From contig CAILQW010000040.1 in NCBI GenBank assembly GCA_903836515.1, positions 1-34,206 on the forward strand: 34,206 nt of DNA, read 5' to 3'. The stretch is from Candidatus Omnitrophota bacterium. GTDB taxonomy: Bacteria > Omnitrophota > Gorgyraeia > Zapsychrales > Fredricksoniimonadaceae. Every line of letters begins with the position of its first letter. The first letter of the stretch is position 1. The position numbers and the translations under genes were made by a program. This document shows positions 23,515-31,973 of this stretch, piece by piece. The notes beneath the pieces were generated by a model. That model did no database searches and had not been told where the DNA came from. It saw only the letters and a list, made by a program, of their open reading frames with translations.

Positions 23515-24573
23515 TTTCCAAAGGATCTCGGCCCATTCCCCTTCCGGCGTCGAATCGATCACAATACCCCCGCCAACCCCCATTTCTCCCCTGGCCCCCT
23601 CCAGAAGAATCGTACGGATGGGAACATTGAAAAAGAAATCCCGCTGCGGCGTGATCCATCCCACGGCTCCGGTGTAAATCCGCCGCGGCCAGGGCTCAAG
23701 ACTGCCGATGATCTCCATGGCTTTGACCTTGGGGGCCCCTGTCACAGACCCCGACGGAAAAATGGCGCGGAAAATATCCAGGAATGCTGCCTGCGGCGCA
23801 ATGCGTGCTGTCACGGTGGATGTCATCTGGAATATTGTCCTGTAACGCGCCACCTCGAAAAGCCGCGGCACCTGCACGGCATCGCCGATGCGGCCAAGGT
23901 CGTTGCGCAAAAGATCGGCGATCATGACATTCTCTGCACGATTCTTGGGGTCCCCCCTCAACCAAAGGCCGCCAAAAACATCATGCACGCCACCCCTGGG
24001 CCAGGAACCCTTCATGGGCTTTGCCGTCAAACAGTCCTTTTCTTTTCGAACAAACATCTCCGGCGATAAGGAAAGAATACGGTAACAGCCTGTCTCTATA
24101 TACGCCGGATACGGCACGGGCTGCCGCTGCAAGAGGGCTCTGTAAAGGCTGTACGAAGATCCATGCACCGAGAGTTTCCAGGGAAGGCAATATGTGATTT
24201 GATACACATCGCCAGCCCGGATATGGGCGTGGATACGGGATATCCCGCGGGCATGGTCTTCACGGGATATGCCTGGATGAACATGCTCCAGGCGGAATCT
24301 TTCACGCGGGATAAGCGGACGTTGCCGCAGGGGTTCATCAAAAACACCCAGGCACATCAGGGGAAAACCTGCTCTGCCCGGATAATCCAGCGCAGGTTCA
24401 AGGGCATAACCGGCTTCATAGGAAAAAAATCCGGCGGCATAATACCCGGCGGCCACAGCGCGCTCCAGACGCTCGAAACAACCCTCAAGCCCGGATGGCG
24501 TGTGGCAAACAATAACCTCCCGGGGATGTTCAAAAAAAAGCGGGGTCTTCCCGAATTCGAAAAGGGCACGCAC
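23488..24573 (-). CDS. pabB: Aminodeoxychorismate synthase component I (PabB)
   Basis: 361 aa from the GTG at 24573, which has GGGGAGG six bases upstream. The track ATG lies 51 codons earlier inside mnmE and is not credible, and an ATG at 24588 is a weaker alternative. The enzyme joins ammonia to chorismate, making the precursor of p-aminobenzoate for folate. Chorismate-binding family signatures are present: AKPMKGSWPRG with the catalytic lysine of PabB, NVMIADLLRNDLGRIG, FPSGSVTGAPKVKAMEII, and the final GVGGGIVIDSTPEGEWAEILWKSRFL. The amidotransferase subunit (PabA) and lyase (PabC) are not adjacent. TrpE-like function is less likely given the KGSWPRG motif. With purH-folC it gives this operon a folate/one-carbon theme. 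Confidence 0.88.
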   Translation of the reverse strand: MRALFEFGKTPLFFEHPREVIVCHTPSGLEGCFERLERAVAAGYYAAGFFSYEAGYALEPALDYPGRAGFPLMCLGVFDEPLRQRPLIPRERFRLEHVHPGISREDHARGISRIHAHIRAGDVYQITYCLPWKLSVHGSSYSLYRALLQRQPVPYPAYIETGCYRILSLSPEMFVRKEKDCLTAKPMKGSWPRGGVHDVFGGLWLRGDPKNRAENVMIADLLRNDLGRIGDAVQVPRLFEVARYRTIFQMTSTVTARIAPQAAFLDIFRAIFPSGSVTGAPKVKAMEIIGSLEPWPRRIYTGAVGWITPQRDFFFNVPIRTILLEGARGEMGVGGGIVIDSTPEGEWAEILWKSRFLREFV

Positions 24574-24643
24574 ATGACACCTCCCCATAACGGCCTGGGT
24601 GTCCTGCGCACGCGGGACTATGGCATGACCGGAATACGACGAC

Positions 24644-26020
24644 TTATTTCCCGATGCAAAACTTCGAAAAAATATGCTCCAGCACATCGGCATCCACATC
24701 ACGGCCTGTGATAGCATCGAGCTCATTCACAGCGGCCTTGACATCCTCAGCGGCAAACTCGAGCGAATCATGGTTAAGGACCGCCTCCTGTGCCCGCTCC
24801 AGAGCCTGTTGGGCCCGCCGGAGCGCCTGGGCGTGACGCACATCGTTGATCAGCACGCCCCGTGCATCCAAAGCAACATCTCCCAACGCGATGCGGATCA
24901 TCGCAGCCCTAAGTTCATCGATACCCTCACGCTTCAATGCAGATACCCGTACCTGGACCCCGGCAGGCAGATGGCCTGGCGCCGCAGGTAAATCCGCTTT
25001 ATTGAACACAATGATCGTATGGGGATTGCTAATCTCGGCCATCACGGCACGGTCCGCCTCATCCGGAGGACAGCTCTGATCGATCACGCAAAGAACCATA
25101 TCCGCCGACGCCATCGATGCACGGGAACGCCGGACAGCCTCCGCCTCCACCTTGTCGCGTGGCAGAAGAATGCCCGCCGTATCCACCAGATTCACGGGGA
25201 TCCCGTTGATATTGACACATTCCTCGATGATGTCACGCGTGGTCCCAGCGATATCCGTAACGATCGCGCGCGGCACACGTAAAAGCGCGTTAAGCAGCGA
25301 TGACTTGCCGACGTTAGGTTTCCCGCAGATCACAACCCGGATACCTTCCTTGAGGATCCTTCCGCTGTCAGCGGTCGCCACAAGGGCGTGGAGACGCATC
25401 GCGATCGCCTGAATATCCCGTTGAACCCTGGCAGCCTGGCCTGCATCCGTGTCATCTTCCGGAAAATTGAGGATCGCTTCGACCCCCGCGAGGACCGATA
25501 AAAGCATCCCACGCAAATTTTCAAGTTCCGCCGAAAGATCACCCTTCAACTGACGCTCCACCGCCCGCACCGCAGCCTCTGTCCTGGCGGTGATAATATC
25601 CAGCACCGCCTCGGCCTGGACCAGGTCTATCCGTCCGTTCAAGAACGCCCTCTTGGTAAACTCACCGGGCTCCGCCAGCCTGGCGCCTGACTGAAAACAG
25701 CGTTCTAGGATGGCGCGCATCACCGCCGGGCCGCCATGCCCGCTGATCTCCACGACATCCTCGCAGGTATAACTTTTAGGGGCACGCATGAACGCCGCAA
25801 GAACCTCGTCGATAATATCGCCGGCATCCGCCTTGACCCAGCCGTAATGGATGCTGTGCGAACGCCACAAGGTCAAAGGCCCCGGCGTCTTCCCGCAAAA
25901 AAAACGTCCCACAACGTCGAGCGCGCTTTTCCCGCTCACCCGCACGGTCCCAATGCCGCCGGTTCCGGCAGGGGTAATGATCGCCGCAATGGTGTCTTCC
26001 ACGCCTTTATACTGGTACAT
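24644..26020 (-). CDS. mnmE: tRNA modification GTPase MnmE
   Basis: 458 aa from the ATG at 26020 (MYQYKGVEDT); the track ATG eight codons earlier is less likely. With MnmG it installs the carboxymethylaminomethyl group at U34 of several tRNAs. The N-terminal tetrahydrofolate-binding domain starts DTIAAIITPAGTGGIGTVRVSG. The G domain has GKPNVGKSS (about 226-234), TTRD, DTAG and NKAD in order. The protein ends in the catalytic CIGK. The start overlaps the folC stop by 14 bases, so translation is probably coupled. Its partner mnmG lies at the right edge of the window, in a different transcription unit rather than next to it. A 70-bp gap separates it from pabB. Confidence 0.97.
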   Translation of the reverse strand: MYQYKGVEDTIAAIITPAGTGGIGTVRVSGKSALDVVGRFFCGKTPGPLTLWRSHSIHYGWVKADAGDIIDEVLAAFMRAPKSYTCEDVVEISGHGGPAVMRAILERCFQSGARLAEPGEFTKRAFLNGRIDLVQAEAVLDIITARTEAAVRAVERQLKGDLSAELENLRGMLLSVLAGVEAILNFPEDDTDAGQAARVQRDIQAIAMRLHALVATADSGRILKEGIRVVICGKPNVGKSSLLNALLRVPRAIVTDIAGTTRDIIEECVNINGIPVNLVDTAGILLPRDKVEAEAVRRSRASMASADMVLCVIDQSCPPDEADRAVMAEISNPHTIIVFNKADLPAAPGHLPAGVQVRVSALKREGIDELRAAMIRIALGDVALDARGVLINDVRHAQALRRAQQALERAQEAVLNHDSLEFAAEDVKAAVNELDAITGRDVDADVLEHIFSKFCIGK

Positions 26021-27380
26021 AAACTCTTGCCTCAGCACATACAAAAACAGACCCTGTCACGACAACAATCCCATCCCTGCCAGCCAGTCGCCGCGCCTCA
26101 TCCATGGCTTCCCCCACATGCCGTGAGGCAGCGATTTCAATCTCCGGCACAACCTTGCCGATCTCCACCGGCGACAGATCAGCCGAACGCGGATGACCCG
26201 CCCGGGTGAGGATGATGGCCTGCGCGCGTGAGGCCAGGGCTGAAACGAACCCGCACACATCCTTATCTGCACTCATGCCCACCACAAAAACGGCGCGGCG
26301 GCCAGGATAAGCGCTGCCCATGGTGGCCAGCAGCACGCGCGCTGATTCCACCGTATGCGCGCAATCAATGACCGTGACCGGATCGATCGCAATGCGTTCA
26401 AACCGGGCGGGCCACGTCACCTTTCCCACCCCTGAACGAACCGCTTCCTCGGTCAGGACAAACCCGAACATTTCAAGATCTTCCGCCATCGCGATAGCGA
26501 GCGCCGCGTTCTGCGCCTGGTGGGCTCCGGTCAACGGCGCGGCAAGCCCCTCATACAAACGACGTCCCTGCACATCAAAGGTCACAGCATCTTGGGAAAT
26601 CCCGTAGATCTGGCACAAAACATCTTCGCCAACGATCGACGGGCAGATACCCATCTCGCGGCAACGCGCCTCAAATACCGGCAACGCCAGGGGTGCTTGG
26701 GGTGCCAGGGCCACGCGCTGGAAGGGAGCTTTGATGATCCCGGCTTTTTCTCCGGCGATTTTCTCGATGGTCATGCCCAGCAGATGTGTGTGATCAAACC
26801 CGACGGGCGTCAGGCCGCACACAGATGTCTCAAAAACATTGGTCGCATCAAGCCTGCCGCCAAGGCCGGTCTCCAGCACCACAATCTCCACGTTCCTTTG
26901 AGCAAAATACGCAACCGCGAGAACAGTGATCAATTCATAGAACGTGATCTGTGTCCCTGCCTGGCGCAAGGCCTCGATAGCATCATGATAATGGCGCAGC
27001 AAGCACTCCATGTGATCATCAGGGATACAATCCTGAAACAGGGTCGGCACGCCCTCCAGTGCCTCACGCCGCGGTAAAACAGGGGCCTTTTCAGGCTCAA
27101 GGATACGGATCCTTTCACGCACGGAATACAAATGAGGCGACGTATAAAGCCCTACACGGTATCCTGCCGCCTGCAGGATCGATGCCAGAAAAGCGCAGGT
27201 CGATCCCTTTCCCTTGGTGCCGGCTACATGTGCAAAGCGCAGTCTCTCATCCGGACGGCCGAACACACAAAGAAGCCGCTCCACGCGGTCGAGTGAAAAC
27301 GACGCCGGAGCGGCATGTTGAAGCCTGGCTTCCCAATTAAGGAATGTTTCCAAATATTCGTCGACGAAGTGCGACGCCAT
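26007..27380 (-). CDS. folC: Folylpolyglutamate synthase / dihydrofolate synthase
   Basis: 457 aa ATP-dependent ligase of the Mur ligase superfamily that adds glutamate to dihydropteroate and folates. The P-loop is GTKGKGSTCAF (about 54-64), followed by GLYTSPHLYSVRERIRI, the family motif for the folate site. ITFYELITVLAVAYFA and the LETGLGGRLDATNV signature of FolC come next. The C-terminal domain has VIDCAHTVESAR in place of the usual DGAHNPES, keeping the AH. It starts five bases after the purH stop and overlaps mnmE, so the gene is in the middle of a tight operon. No clear Shine-Dalgarno site is seen, which fits translation by reinitiation from purH. Confidence 0.93.
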   Translation of the reverse strand: MASHFVDEYLETFLNWEARLQHAAPASFSLDRVERLLCVFGRPDERLRFAHVAGTKGKGSTCAFLASILQAAGYRVGLYTSPHLYSVRERIRILEPEKAPVLPRREALEGVPTLFQDCIPDDHMECLLRHYHDAIEALRQAGTQITFYELITVLAVAYFAQRNVEIVVLETGLGGRLDATNVFETSVCGLTPVGFDHTHLLGMTIEKIAGEKAGIIKAPFQRVALAPQAPLALPVFEARCREMGICPSIVGEDVLCQIYGISQDAVTFDVQGRRLYEGLAAPLTGAHQAQNAALAIAMAEDLEMFGFVLTEEAVRSGVGKVTWPARFERIAIDPVTVIDCAHTVESARVLLATMGSAYPGRRAVFVVGMSADKDVCGFVSALASRAQAIILTRAGHPRSADLSPVEIGKVVPEIEIAASRHVGEAMDEARRLAGRDGIVVVTGSVFVCAEARVYVPV

Positions 27381-27385
27381 GGGTA

Positions 27386-28942
27386 TCAGTGACGGAAATG
27401 GCGCACGCCGGTCACGACCATGGCCATGCCGCGCTTGTCCGCTTCCTTGATGACCTCCGCGTCCGCAATGGATCCGCCGGTCTGAATGATAGCGGAAACA
27501 CCGGCTTTCGCAGCAATGGTCACCGTGTCCGCTTTCGGCAAAAACGCGTCGGACGCCATGACACTCCCTTGCGCCAACTTCCCGGCTTTACGTATGGCTG
27601 CCCCCGCGCTGTCCACACGCGATGTCTGCCCGACCCCGAGACCGAGTGTCCTGGTCCCCTTGGTAAGGACAATGCCATTTGATTTGACGGCCTTGACAAC
27701 TTTCCATCCAAAAAGCATGGATTCAATCTGGGCTTTGGTCGGTTTTTTCTTCGTCACAACCTTCAATTCGCCGGATTCAAGGGTCCGCGTATCCGTATCC
27801 TGAAGCAAAAGCCCGCCTGGGACCTTCTTGAGGTCATACTTGTCTTTCCTGAAATCATCCGGCGACAATGTCATGAGCCGCACATTCTTTTTTTGTGCCA
27901 AAAGATCAAATGCTTCTTTTTCAAAGTCGGGGGCGATCACACATTCCATGAAACCGCTGGCCGCAATCGCTTCTGCGGTTTTTTTGTCCACCGGCCGGTT
28001 AAGCCCGATAATGCCCCCAAAAGCTGAAAGAGGGTCGCAGGCATGCGCATTTTTATATGCTTTCACCAAGTCGTTATCTGTAGCAACACCGGCAGGATTA
28101 TTGTGCTTGATCACAACAGCCGCCGGGGTTTCAAATCCATAGGCTATATCTGCGGCCGCGGACAGATCAAGGATATTGTTGAAGGAAAGCTCCTTGCCAT
28201 GCAGTTGTTTCATCTTGGCAAGCCCGGTCACCCCGTCGGCATCACGATAAAACGCGCCGGCCTGATGCGGGTTCTCGCCGTAACGCAGGTCCTGGACTTT
28301 CGTGAAATGCAGGCTCAAGCCCTGCGGGAGAGTTGTAAACGCTTCCGATGAAAAACGCCTCTTCAAAAAATCGGCTATCATGCGGTCATACCCGGAAGTG
28401 CGCTCGAACACCTCGGTCGCAAGGCTGATCAGGGTCCGGTCCGGTAACATGCCGCTGTTGGCCTGCATTTCCAGGAGAACTTCCCTGTAACGCGCCGGAT
28501 TCGACACGACAGCCACGCTCTTGTAATTCTTGGCCGCTGAACGCAGCATGGATGGCCCGCCAATATCAATGTTCTCGATGGCCTCCTCGAGCGACACGTT
28601 CTTCTTCGCGGATACCTTCTCGAAAGGGTACAGGTTAACAACGACCATGTCGATCAGGCCGATGCCGTGCTCCGCCACGGCTTTCATGTGTTCCGGGTTG
28701 TCACGCAGGGCCAGAAGGCCGCCATGGATCTTCGGATGCAGCGTTTTCACACGCCCGTCGAGCATTTCTGGAAAACCGGTATAATCCGAAACCTCCCGCA
28801 CCAGAACACCCGCCTCGCGCAGGATCTTCGCTGTACCGCCGGTCGAAATGATCTCAACACCCATGGCGTGAATCCCGCGGGCGAATTCAAGGATACCTGT
28901 CTTGTCGGAAACACTGATAAGCGCGCGTTTGACCTTGATCAT
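27386..28942 (-). CDS. purH: Bifunctional AICAR transformylase / IMP cyclohydrolase
   Basis: 518 aa, the usual length. It carries out the last two steps of IMP synthesis. The N-terminal IMP cyclohydrolase domain (about 1-195) has ALISVSDKTGI and ISTGGTAKIL with GFPEMLDGRVKTLHPKIHGG. The transformylase domain follows, with LRYGENPHQAGAFY, VIKHNNPAGVA (the catalytic Lys-His pair) and AFGGIIGLNRPVD, and ends SDAFLPKADTV...GGSIADAEV. The ATG at 28942 has AGGGG five bases upstream. It is the first gene of the purH-folC-mnmE-pabB block. A strong terminator lies just before it (28966-29004), leaving almost no room for a separate promoter unless that overlaps the hairpin or lies within rpsU. Confidence 0.97.
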   Translation of the reverse strand: MIKVKRALISVSDKTGILEFARGIHAMGVEIISTGGTAKILREAGVLVREVSDYTGFPEMLDGRVKTLHPKIHGGLLALRDNPEHMKAVAEHGIGLIDMVVVNLYPFEKVSAKKNVSLEEAIENIDIGGPSMLRSAAKNYKSVAVVSNPARYREVLLEMQANSGMLPDRTLISLATEVFERTSGYDRMIADFLKRRFSSEAFTTLPQGLSLHFTKVQDLRYGENPHQAGAFYRDADGVTGLAKMKQLHGKELSFNNILDLSAAADIAYGFETPAAVVIKHNNPAGVATDNDLVKAYKNAHACDPLSAFGGIIGLNRPVDKKTAEAIAASGFMECVIAPDFEKEAFDLLAQKKNVRLMTLSPDDFRKDKYDLKKVPGGLLLQDTDTRTLESGELKVVTKKKPTKAQIESMLFGWKVVKAVKSNGIVLTKGTRTLGLGVGQTSRVDSAGAAIRKAGKLAQGSVMASDAFLPKADTVTIAAKAGVSAIIQTGGSIADAEVIKEADKRGMAMVVTGVRHFRH

Positions 28943-28965
28943 AAAAACCCCTGTGAATAAATATG

Positions 28966-29004
28966 GAAAGAAAAGCGCCGCCCCGTTTTATCAGGGCGGC
29001 GCCG
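28966..29004 (-). terminator. Intrinsic terminator after rpsU
   Basis: On the minus strand GCGCCGCCC and GGGCGGCGC form a perfect 9-bp stem with a ten-base loop, followed by TTTTCTTT. It begins about 15 bases after the rpsU stop codon and ends about 25 bases before purH. Partial read-through could set the ratio between rpsU and the downstream purine/folate genes. Confidence 0.85.
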
Positions 29005-29018
29005 GACAAAAATCATCC

Positions 29019-29177
29019 TTATACCCGCTTGCCCTTCTTGCGCTTGCGCTCGGAAGGCTTCGCGTAAAAACGGCGTTCCTTCAACTCGACAAGAAAACCA
29101 TCACGCTGACACTGCTTCTTGAATTGCCGTAAAGCTTTTTCAAAACCGTTCTTGTCGCTGATCTTGACTTCGACCAT
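29019..29177 (-). CDS. rpsU: 30S ribosomal protein S21
   Basis: 52 aa, too short for the supplied ORF track. It begins MVEVKISDKNGFEKALRQFK and continues through QCQRDGFLVELKERRFYAKPSERKRKK in pieces, which is the standard bS21 pattern: an acidic/hydrophobic start, the KxxFEKALRxFKKQ helix, and a very basic C-terminus. bS21 sits at the 30S platform near the anti-Shine-Dalgarno region and aids initiation. The start ATG is preceded by GGGTGA at a usable distance. The gene is alone between the metal transport pair and purH, not in the rpsU-dnaG-rpoD order of enterobacteria. It has its own promoter, a leader of about 105 nt with two small hairpins, and a strong terminator. Confidence 0.95.
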   Translation of the reverse strand: MVEVKISDKNGFEKALRQFKKQCQRDGFLVELKERRFYAKPSERKRKKGKRV

Positions 29178-29285
29178 GTGTAATTCACCCGCCCCTCACA
29201 CCTTTGGATGGTGTTTAAATTTAAATGTTGATATCGCCGCACACCGCTGCGGTCGTATAGAAGGAACCGTATCCCTCCTAAAGTT
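29178..29285 (-). promoter_or_regulatory. Structured 5' leader of rpsU
   Basis: The leader runs for about 105 nt from the predicted start to the ATG. Two hairpins can be drawn: CCGCA/TGCGG (29237-29252) and ACACC/GGTGT (29198-29214). The second sits directly before the ribosome-site region, where it could limit access. An internal AGGAGGGA not followed by a start codon lies near the 5' end. Translational feedback by a ribosomal protein is a reasonable inference but is not shown. Confidence 0.4.
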
Positions 29286-29290
29286 TAGCC

Positions 29291-29319
29291 ATGTTATCAC
29301 AAGGGGCGGCAAGCGTCAA
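29291..29319 (-). promoter_or_regulatory. Promoter of rpsU (extended -10)
   Basis: On the minus strand the -35 TTGACG is 17 bases from TAACAT, which has a TG dinucleotide one base upstream (an extended -10). Spacing and -35 are close to consensus. It lies directly after the NRAMP-like gene and so separates rpsU from the transport operon. Confidence 0.6.
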
Positions 29320-29344
29320 TTCTTACGCAGGACCCGAATAAACT

Positions 29345-30622
29345 CTACCAGGAAATGATTTTCCTGAAAAACGTGACCGCAGGGGACAGCAGCAGCATGC
29401 CCGTCAATACGATCAGCAGGATCGTTGTGGACCAGCCGATAAAATTCTGGAATTTATTGTTCACATGCGTCCCCATGACATAGGGGCTGTTGACCATATA
29501 GATCATGGATAAAAGAACAACGGGAAGCAGCATGGCATTGATCACCTGGGTCCAGATAGTTATGGTGATCAGCGGGGCGTTAGGCCACAGGATGATCCCC
29601 ACGGCTACCGCGATGATGCTGCCAAAAAGCCAGTAGAATTGCGGCGCCTCATCCACACGCTTGTCAATACCGGCTTCAAACCCGAAGGCTTCGCACACAT
29701 AGAACGCGGTGGCCAGGGGAAGGATCGTCGCGGAAAACGCCGAAGCGATAAAAAGACCGAAAGCGAAGACCTGCGAGGCCAGGACGCCGGCAAAAGGCTT
29801 GAGGGCCATGGCCGCATCGCTGGCTTCCCTGATCACCACGCCGTTCTTGTTCAATGTCGCTGCACAAGCCACCATGATAAAAAAAGCAACCACCACCGTG
29901 GCCGTACATCCGATCACCACATCCAGAAAAGCAAATTTATAATCCTTGATCGTGATGCCCTTCTCAATGACCGCTGACTGCATATAAAACTGCATCCAGG
30001 GTGCAATGGTGGTCCCGATAATCCCAAGAACAATGCTCAGATATTCTCCGCTGAATTTGGCATGCGGATGCACTAAGGCCGTACTGATCTCCCGCCAATC
30101 AGGCTTGGCCATAACCGCAGAAATGATATAAAACAACAGACAAAAACTAAAAAACAGGAAAATCCTCTCGGCGATCTTGTAATTGCCCTTAGTCGCCAGG
30201 ATCCATACCGCTATAGCGGTCAGAGGGACGGATATGTACTTGCTGACCCCGAAAATGTCCATACTGCCCGCCACCCCCGCAAACTCGGTGGCCGTATTAC
30301 CGATATCCGCAATGATAAGGCCCAGAAAAATGAACGCGGTTACCTTGACACCGAAATTTTCCCGGATAAGGTCCGCCAGCCCTTTACCCGTGATGACGCC
30401 CATGCGCAGATTCATTTCCTGGATGACCAGAAGAGCGATAAATGAGGGAATAAGTGTCCAAAGAAGATTGTAGCCGTACAGGGCGCCGGCCACGGAGTAT
30501 GTTGTAATACCACCAGCATCATTGTCCACACTGCCGGTCACGATCCCGGGACCCAGAATGGCCAAAAACATGACAAGGTTCCTGGCGGCCGGACTGTTTT
30601 TTAAATTCTCAATGATACGCAT
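29345..30622 (-). CDS. NRAMP-family transporter, divergent (Mg2+-type metal site)
   Basis: 425 aa from the ATG at 30622; the track start lies 33 codons into the upstream gene. About 11 hydrophobic helices and the opening GPGIVTG match the SLC11/NRAMP fold. The two metal-site motifs are altered. In helix 1 the usual DPGN is DAGG (residues 35-38), so Asp is kept but Asn is lost. In helix 6 the usual A-x-x-M-P-H reads T-x-x-A-P-W (about 203-210), so the methionine that favours Mn2+/Fe2+ over Mg2+/Ca2+ is gone. As I recall, the NRAMP-related Mg2+ transporters (NRMT) show the same kind of loss. A Mg2+ or other non-manganese substrate is therefore inferred, and calling it MntH would be misleading. 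It begins one base after the MgtE-like regulator, so the two are coupled. Confidence 0.82.
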   Translation of the reverse strand: MRIIENLKNSPAARNLVMFLAILGPGIVTGSVDNDAGGITTYSVAGALYGYNLLWTLIPSFIALLVIQEMNLRMGVITGKGLADLIRENFGVKVTAFIFLGLIIADIGNTATEFAGVAGSMDIFGVSKYISVPLTAIAVWILATKGNYKIAERIFLFFSFCLLFYIISAVMAKPDWREISTALVHPHAKFSGEYLSIVLGIIGTTIAPWMQFYMQSAVIEKGITIKDYKFAFLDVVIGCTATVVVAFFIMVACAATLNKNGVVIREASDAAMALKPFAGVLASQVFAFGLFIASAFSATILPLATAFYVCEAFGFEAGIDKRVDEAPQFYWLFGSIIAVAVGIILWPNAPLITITIWTQVINAMLLPVVLLSMIYMVNSPYVMGTHVNNKFQNFIGWSTTILLIVLTGMLLLSPAVTFFRKIISW

Positions 30623-30623
30623 G

Positions 30624-31916
30624 TCAAATCTGGTCCTTGTATTTTCCCCAGGCCATAGCGATAAGCTCTTCCATAACGTCATCCACCGTGATCGACCCCA
30701 CCAGAATGTCATTCTCGTCAAGCACGGGAATAGCCGAATATTTATACTGCTCGATCAGGACCGCGACTTTTTCCATCCCGTCATCGGTCCGGACAAAAAC
30801 CTTCTGCGGATGACATGTGTTAACGATGGGGCGATCGAAAGGTTCGTTGATAAAACGCCGGATCGTGGTGGTCCCGGCATAGCGGCCCTGATCATCAATG
30901 ATATAGATCGTGTTGAAACTTCCCGGGTAATCGACCGAAGCCTTCAACTTGTTCATGGCATCCGCCACCGTCGCATTCAGACCAAGGCTCAGGAATTCTG
31001 TAGCCATAAGCCCACCGGCGGAATTCCTGCGAAACCCCAAAAGCGTACGCAAGCGCTTGGACGCCTGGGATTCCATCTGGCGCATCAACTGCTGAACACG
31101 GTCGCGCGGAATGCTCATCAGAAAGTCCGCGGCTTCGTCAGAAGGGATGTTAGCGATGATCTGGACAAGCTCCCTGTCCTCCAGGAGACCCACCAGGCCA
31201 GCCTTGTCGTCCGGCGCCATATCTGCAAAAACTTTTAACTGCACATCAAAGGTCAAGGAGCGAAAAACAGAGACCTGTTCGAAAATATCCAGGTCACGCA
31301 TAATATCCGCCAGAAGAACCGGCGGGATCTTCGCGATCTTGGCACGCGCAACATCAAGCTTGAGCACATTTTTCTGATTACCCAGCGTCAAAACCTGGGA
31401 ATTCTTCCAGGAAACGAGTTCTTCGGCCTTCAGATAATCCGCATCAGGACGAAAAAATTTAACCAACAGATCGACCACCGGCTCCAGGTCAAGGCGGCGC
31501 ACCAGCGCCCTCAGGCCGACATCAACATGCGCGATATGGTACTGGTTGTCAACCCGAAGGATATGGACATCGTTGACACGGACCACCTTCTTGTTTTCAA
31601 CATCCACAACCTGCTGGTCCAGCACATCACGCCGAAGCGCGAACTCGCTGACAATCTTGACATCCTGGAATGTAACGGCGGCAATAGGAATCTTCAGGTC
31701 AACCTTGCCATCAATGCGCAGGACGTCTGCCAGGGCGACTTCCGCATAACGACGGGGAAACCCAGCCGTACACACAATGACGCCCTTGGCCCGGGGATAA
31801 ATATCATTATTGAGAGCCATGGAAAAATCATAAAATCTTCCGATGGACCGGCCATCCCGGTCCAGGACTGGCTTGCCCAGCAATTCGGAAAGATAAACAA
31901 AAAACTGCTCACCCAT
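30624..31916 (-). CDS. MgtE-type regulatory protein: PRC barrels, MgtE_N and CBS pair, no pore
   Basis: 430 aa, soluble, with no transmembrane segment. Domain order: PRC-barrel-like (about 10-80, GKPVLDRDGRSIGRFYDF); second PRC-like region (about 96-155, DVLDQQVVDVENKKVVRV); MgtE N-terminal helical superhelix (about 190-295, with repeated IPSDEAADFL-type turns); the MgtE junction NSAGGLMATEFLSL; CBS1 (about 304-360) and CBS2 (about 364-422). In MgtE channels the N and CBS domains bind Mg2+ and close the attached pore. Here the pore domain is missing and the next gene, one base away, is an NRAMP-type transporter. The inference is a Mg2+-sensing partner subunit for that transporter. A weak GAGAG precedes the ATG, and nth ends 57 bases upstream. 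Confidence 0.85.
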   Translation of the reverse strand: MGEQFFVYLSELLGKPVLDRDGRSIGRFYDFSMALNNDIYPRAKGVIVCTAGFPRRYAEVALADVLRIDGKVDLKIPIAAVTFQDVKIVSEFALRRDVLDQQVVDVENKKVVRVNDVHILRVDNQYHIAHVDVGLRALVRRLDLEPVVDLLVKFFRPDADYLKAEELVSWKNSQVLTLGNQKNVLKLDVARAKIAKIPPVLLADIMRDLDIFEQVSVFRSLTFDVQLKVFADMAPDDKAGLVGLLEDRELVQIIANIPSDEAADFLMSIPRDRVQQLMRQMESQASKRLRTLLGFRRNSAGGLMATEFLSLGLNATVADAMNKLKASVDYPGSFNTIYIIDDQGRYAGTTTIRRFINEPFDRPIVNTCHPQKVFVRTDDGMEKVAVLIEQYKYSAIPVLDENDILVGSITVDDVMEELIAMAWGKYKDQI

Positions 31917-31973
31917 AGCTTAGCTCTCTCATCCCCTTAGTCGCCACCCCTTGCGCGCAGCGGCGCCCCACAA

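Noticed and set aside
24574-24726. Longer N-terminus for PabB as given in the ORF track
   Set aside because: It would lie mostly within mnmE. The GTG at 24573 has a strong GGGGAGG site, and the protein aligns with PabB from there.
29345-30622. Naming the NRAMP gene mntH
   Set aside because: The Mn2+/Fe2+ ligand motifs are absent and the neighbour is an MgtE-type Mg2+ sensor, so a manganese label would mislead.
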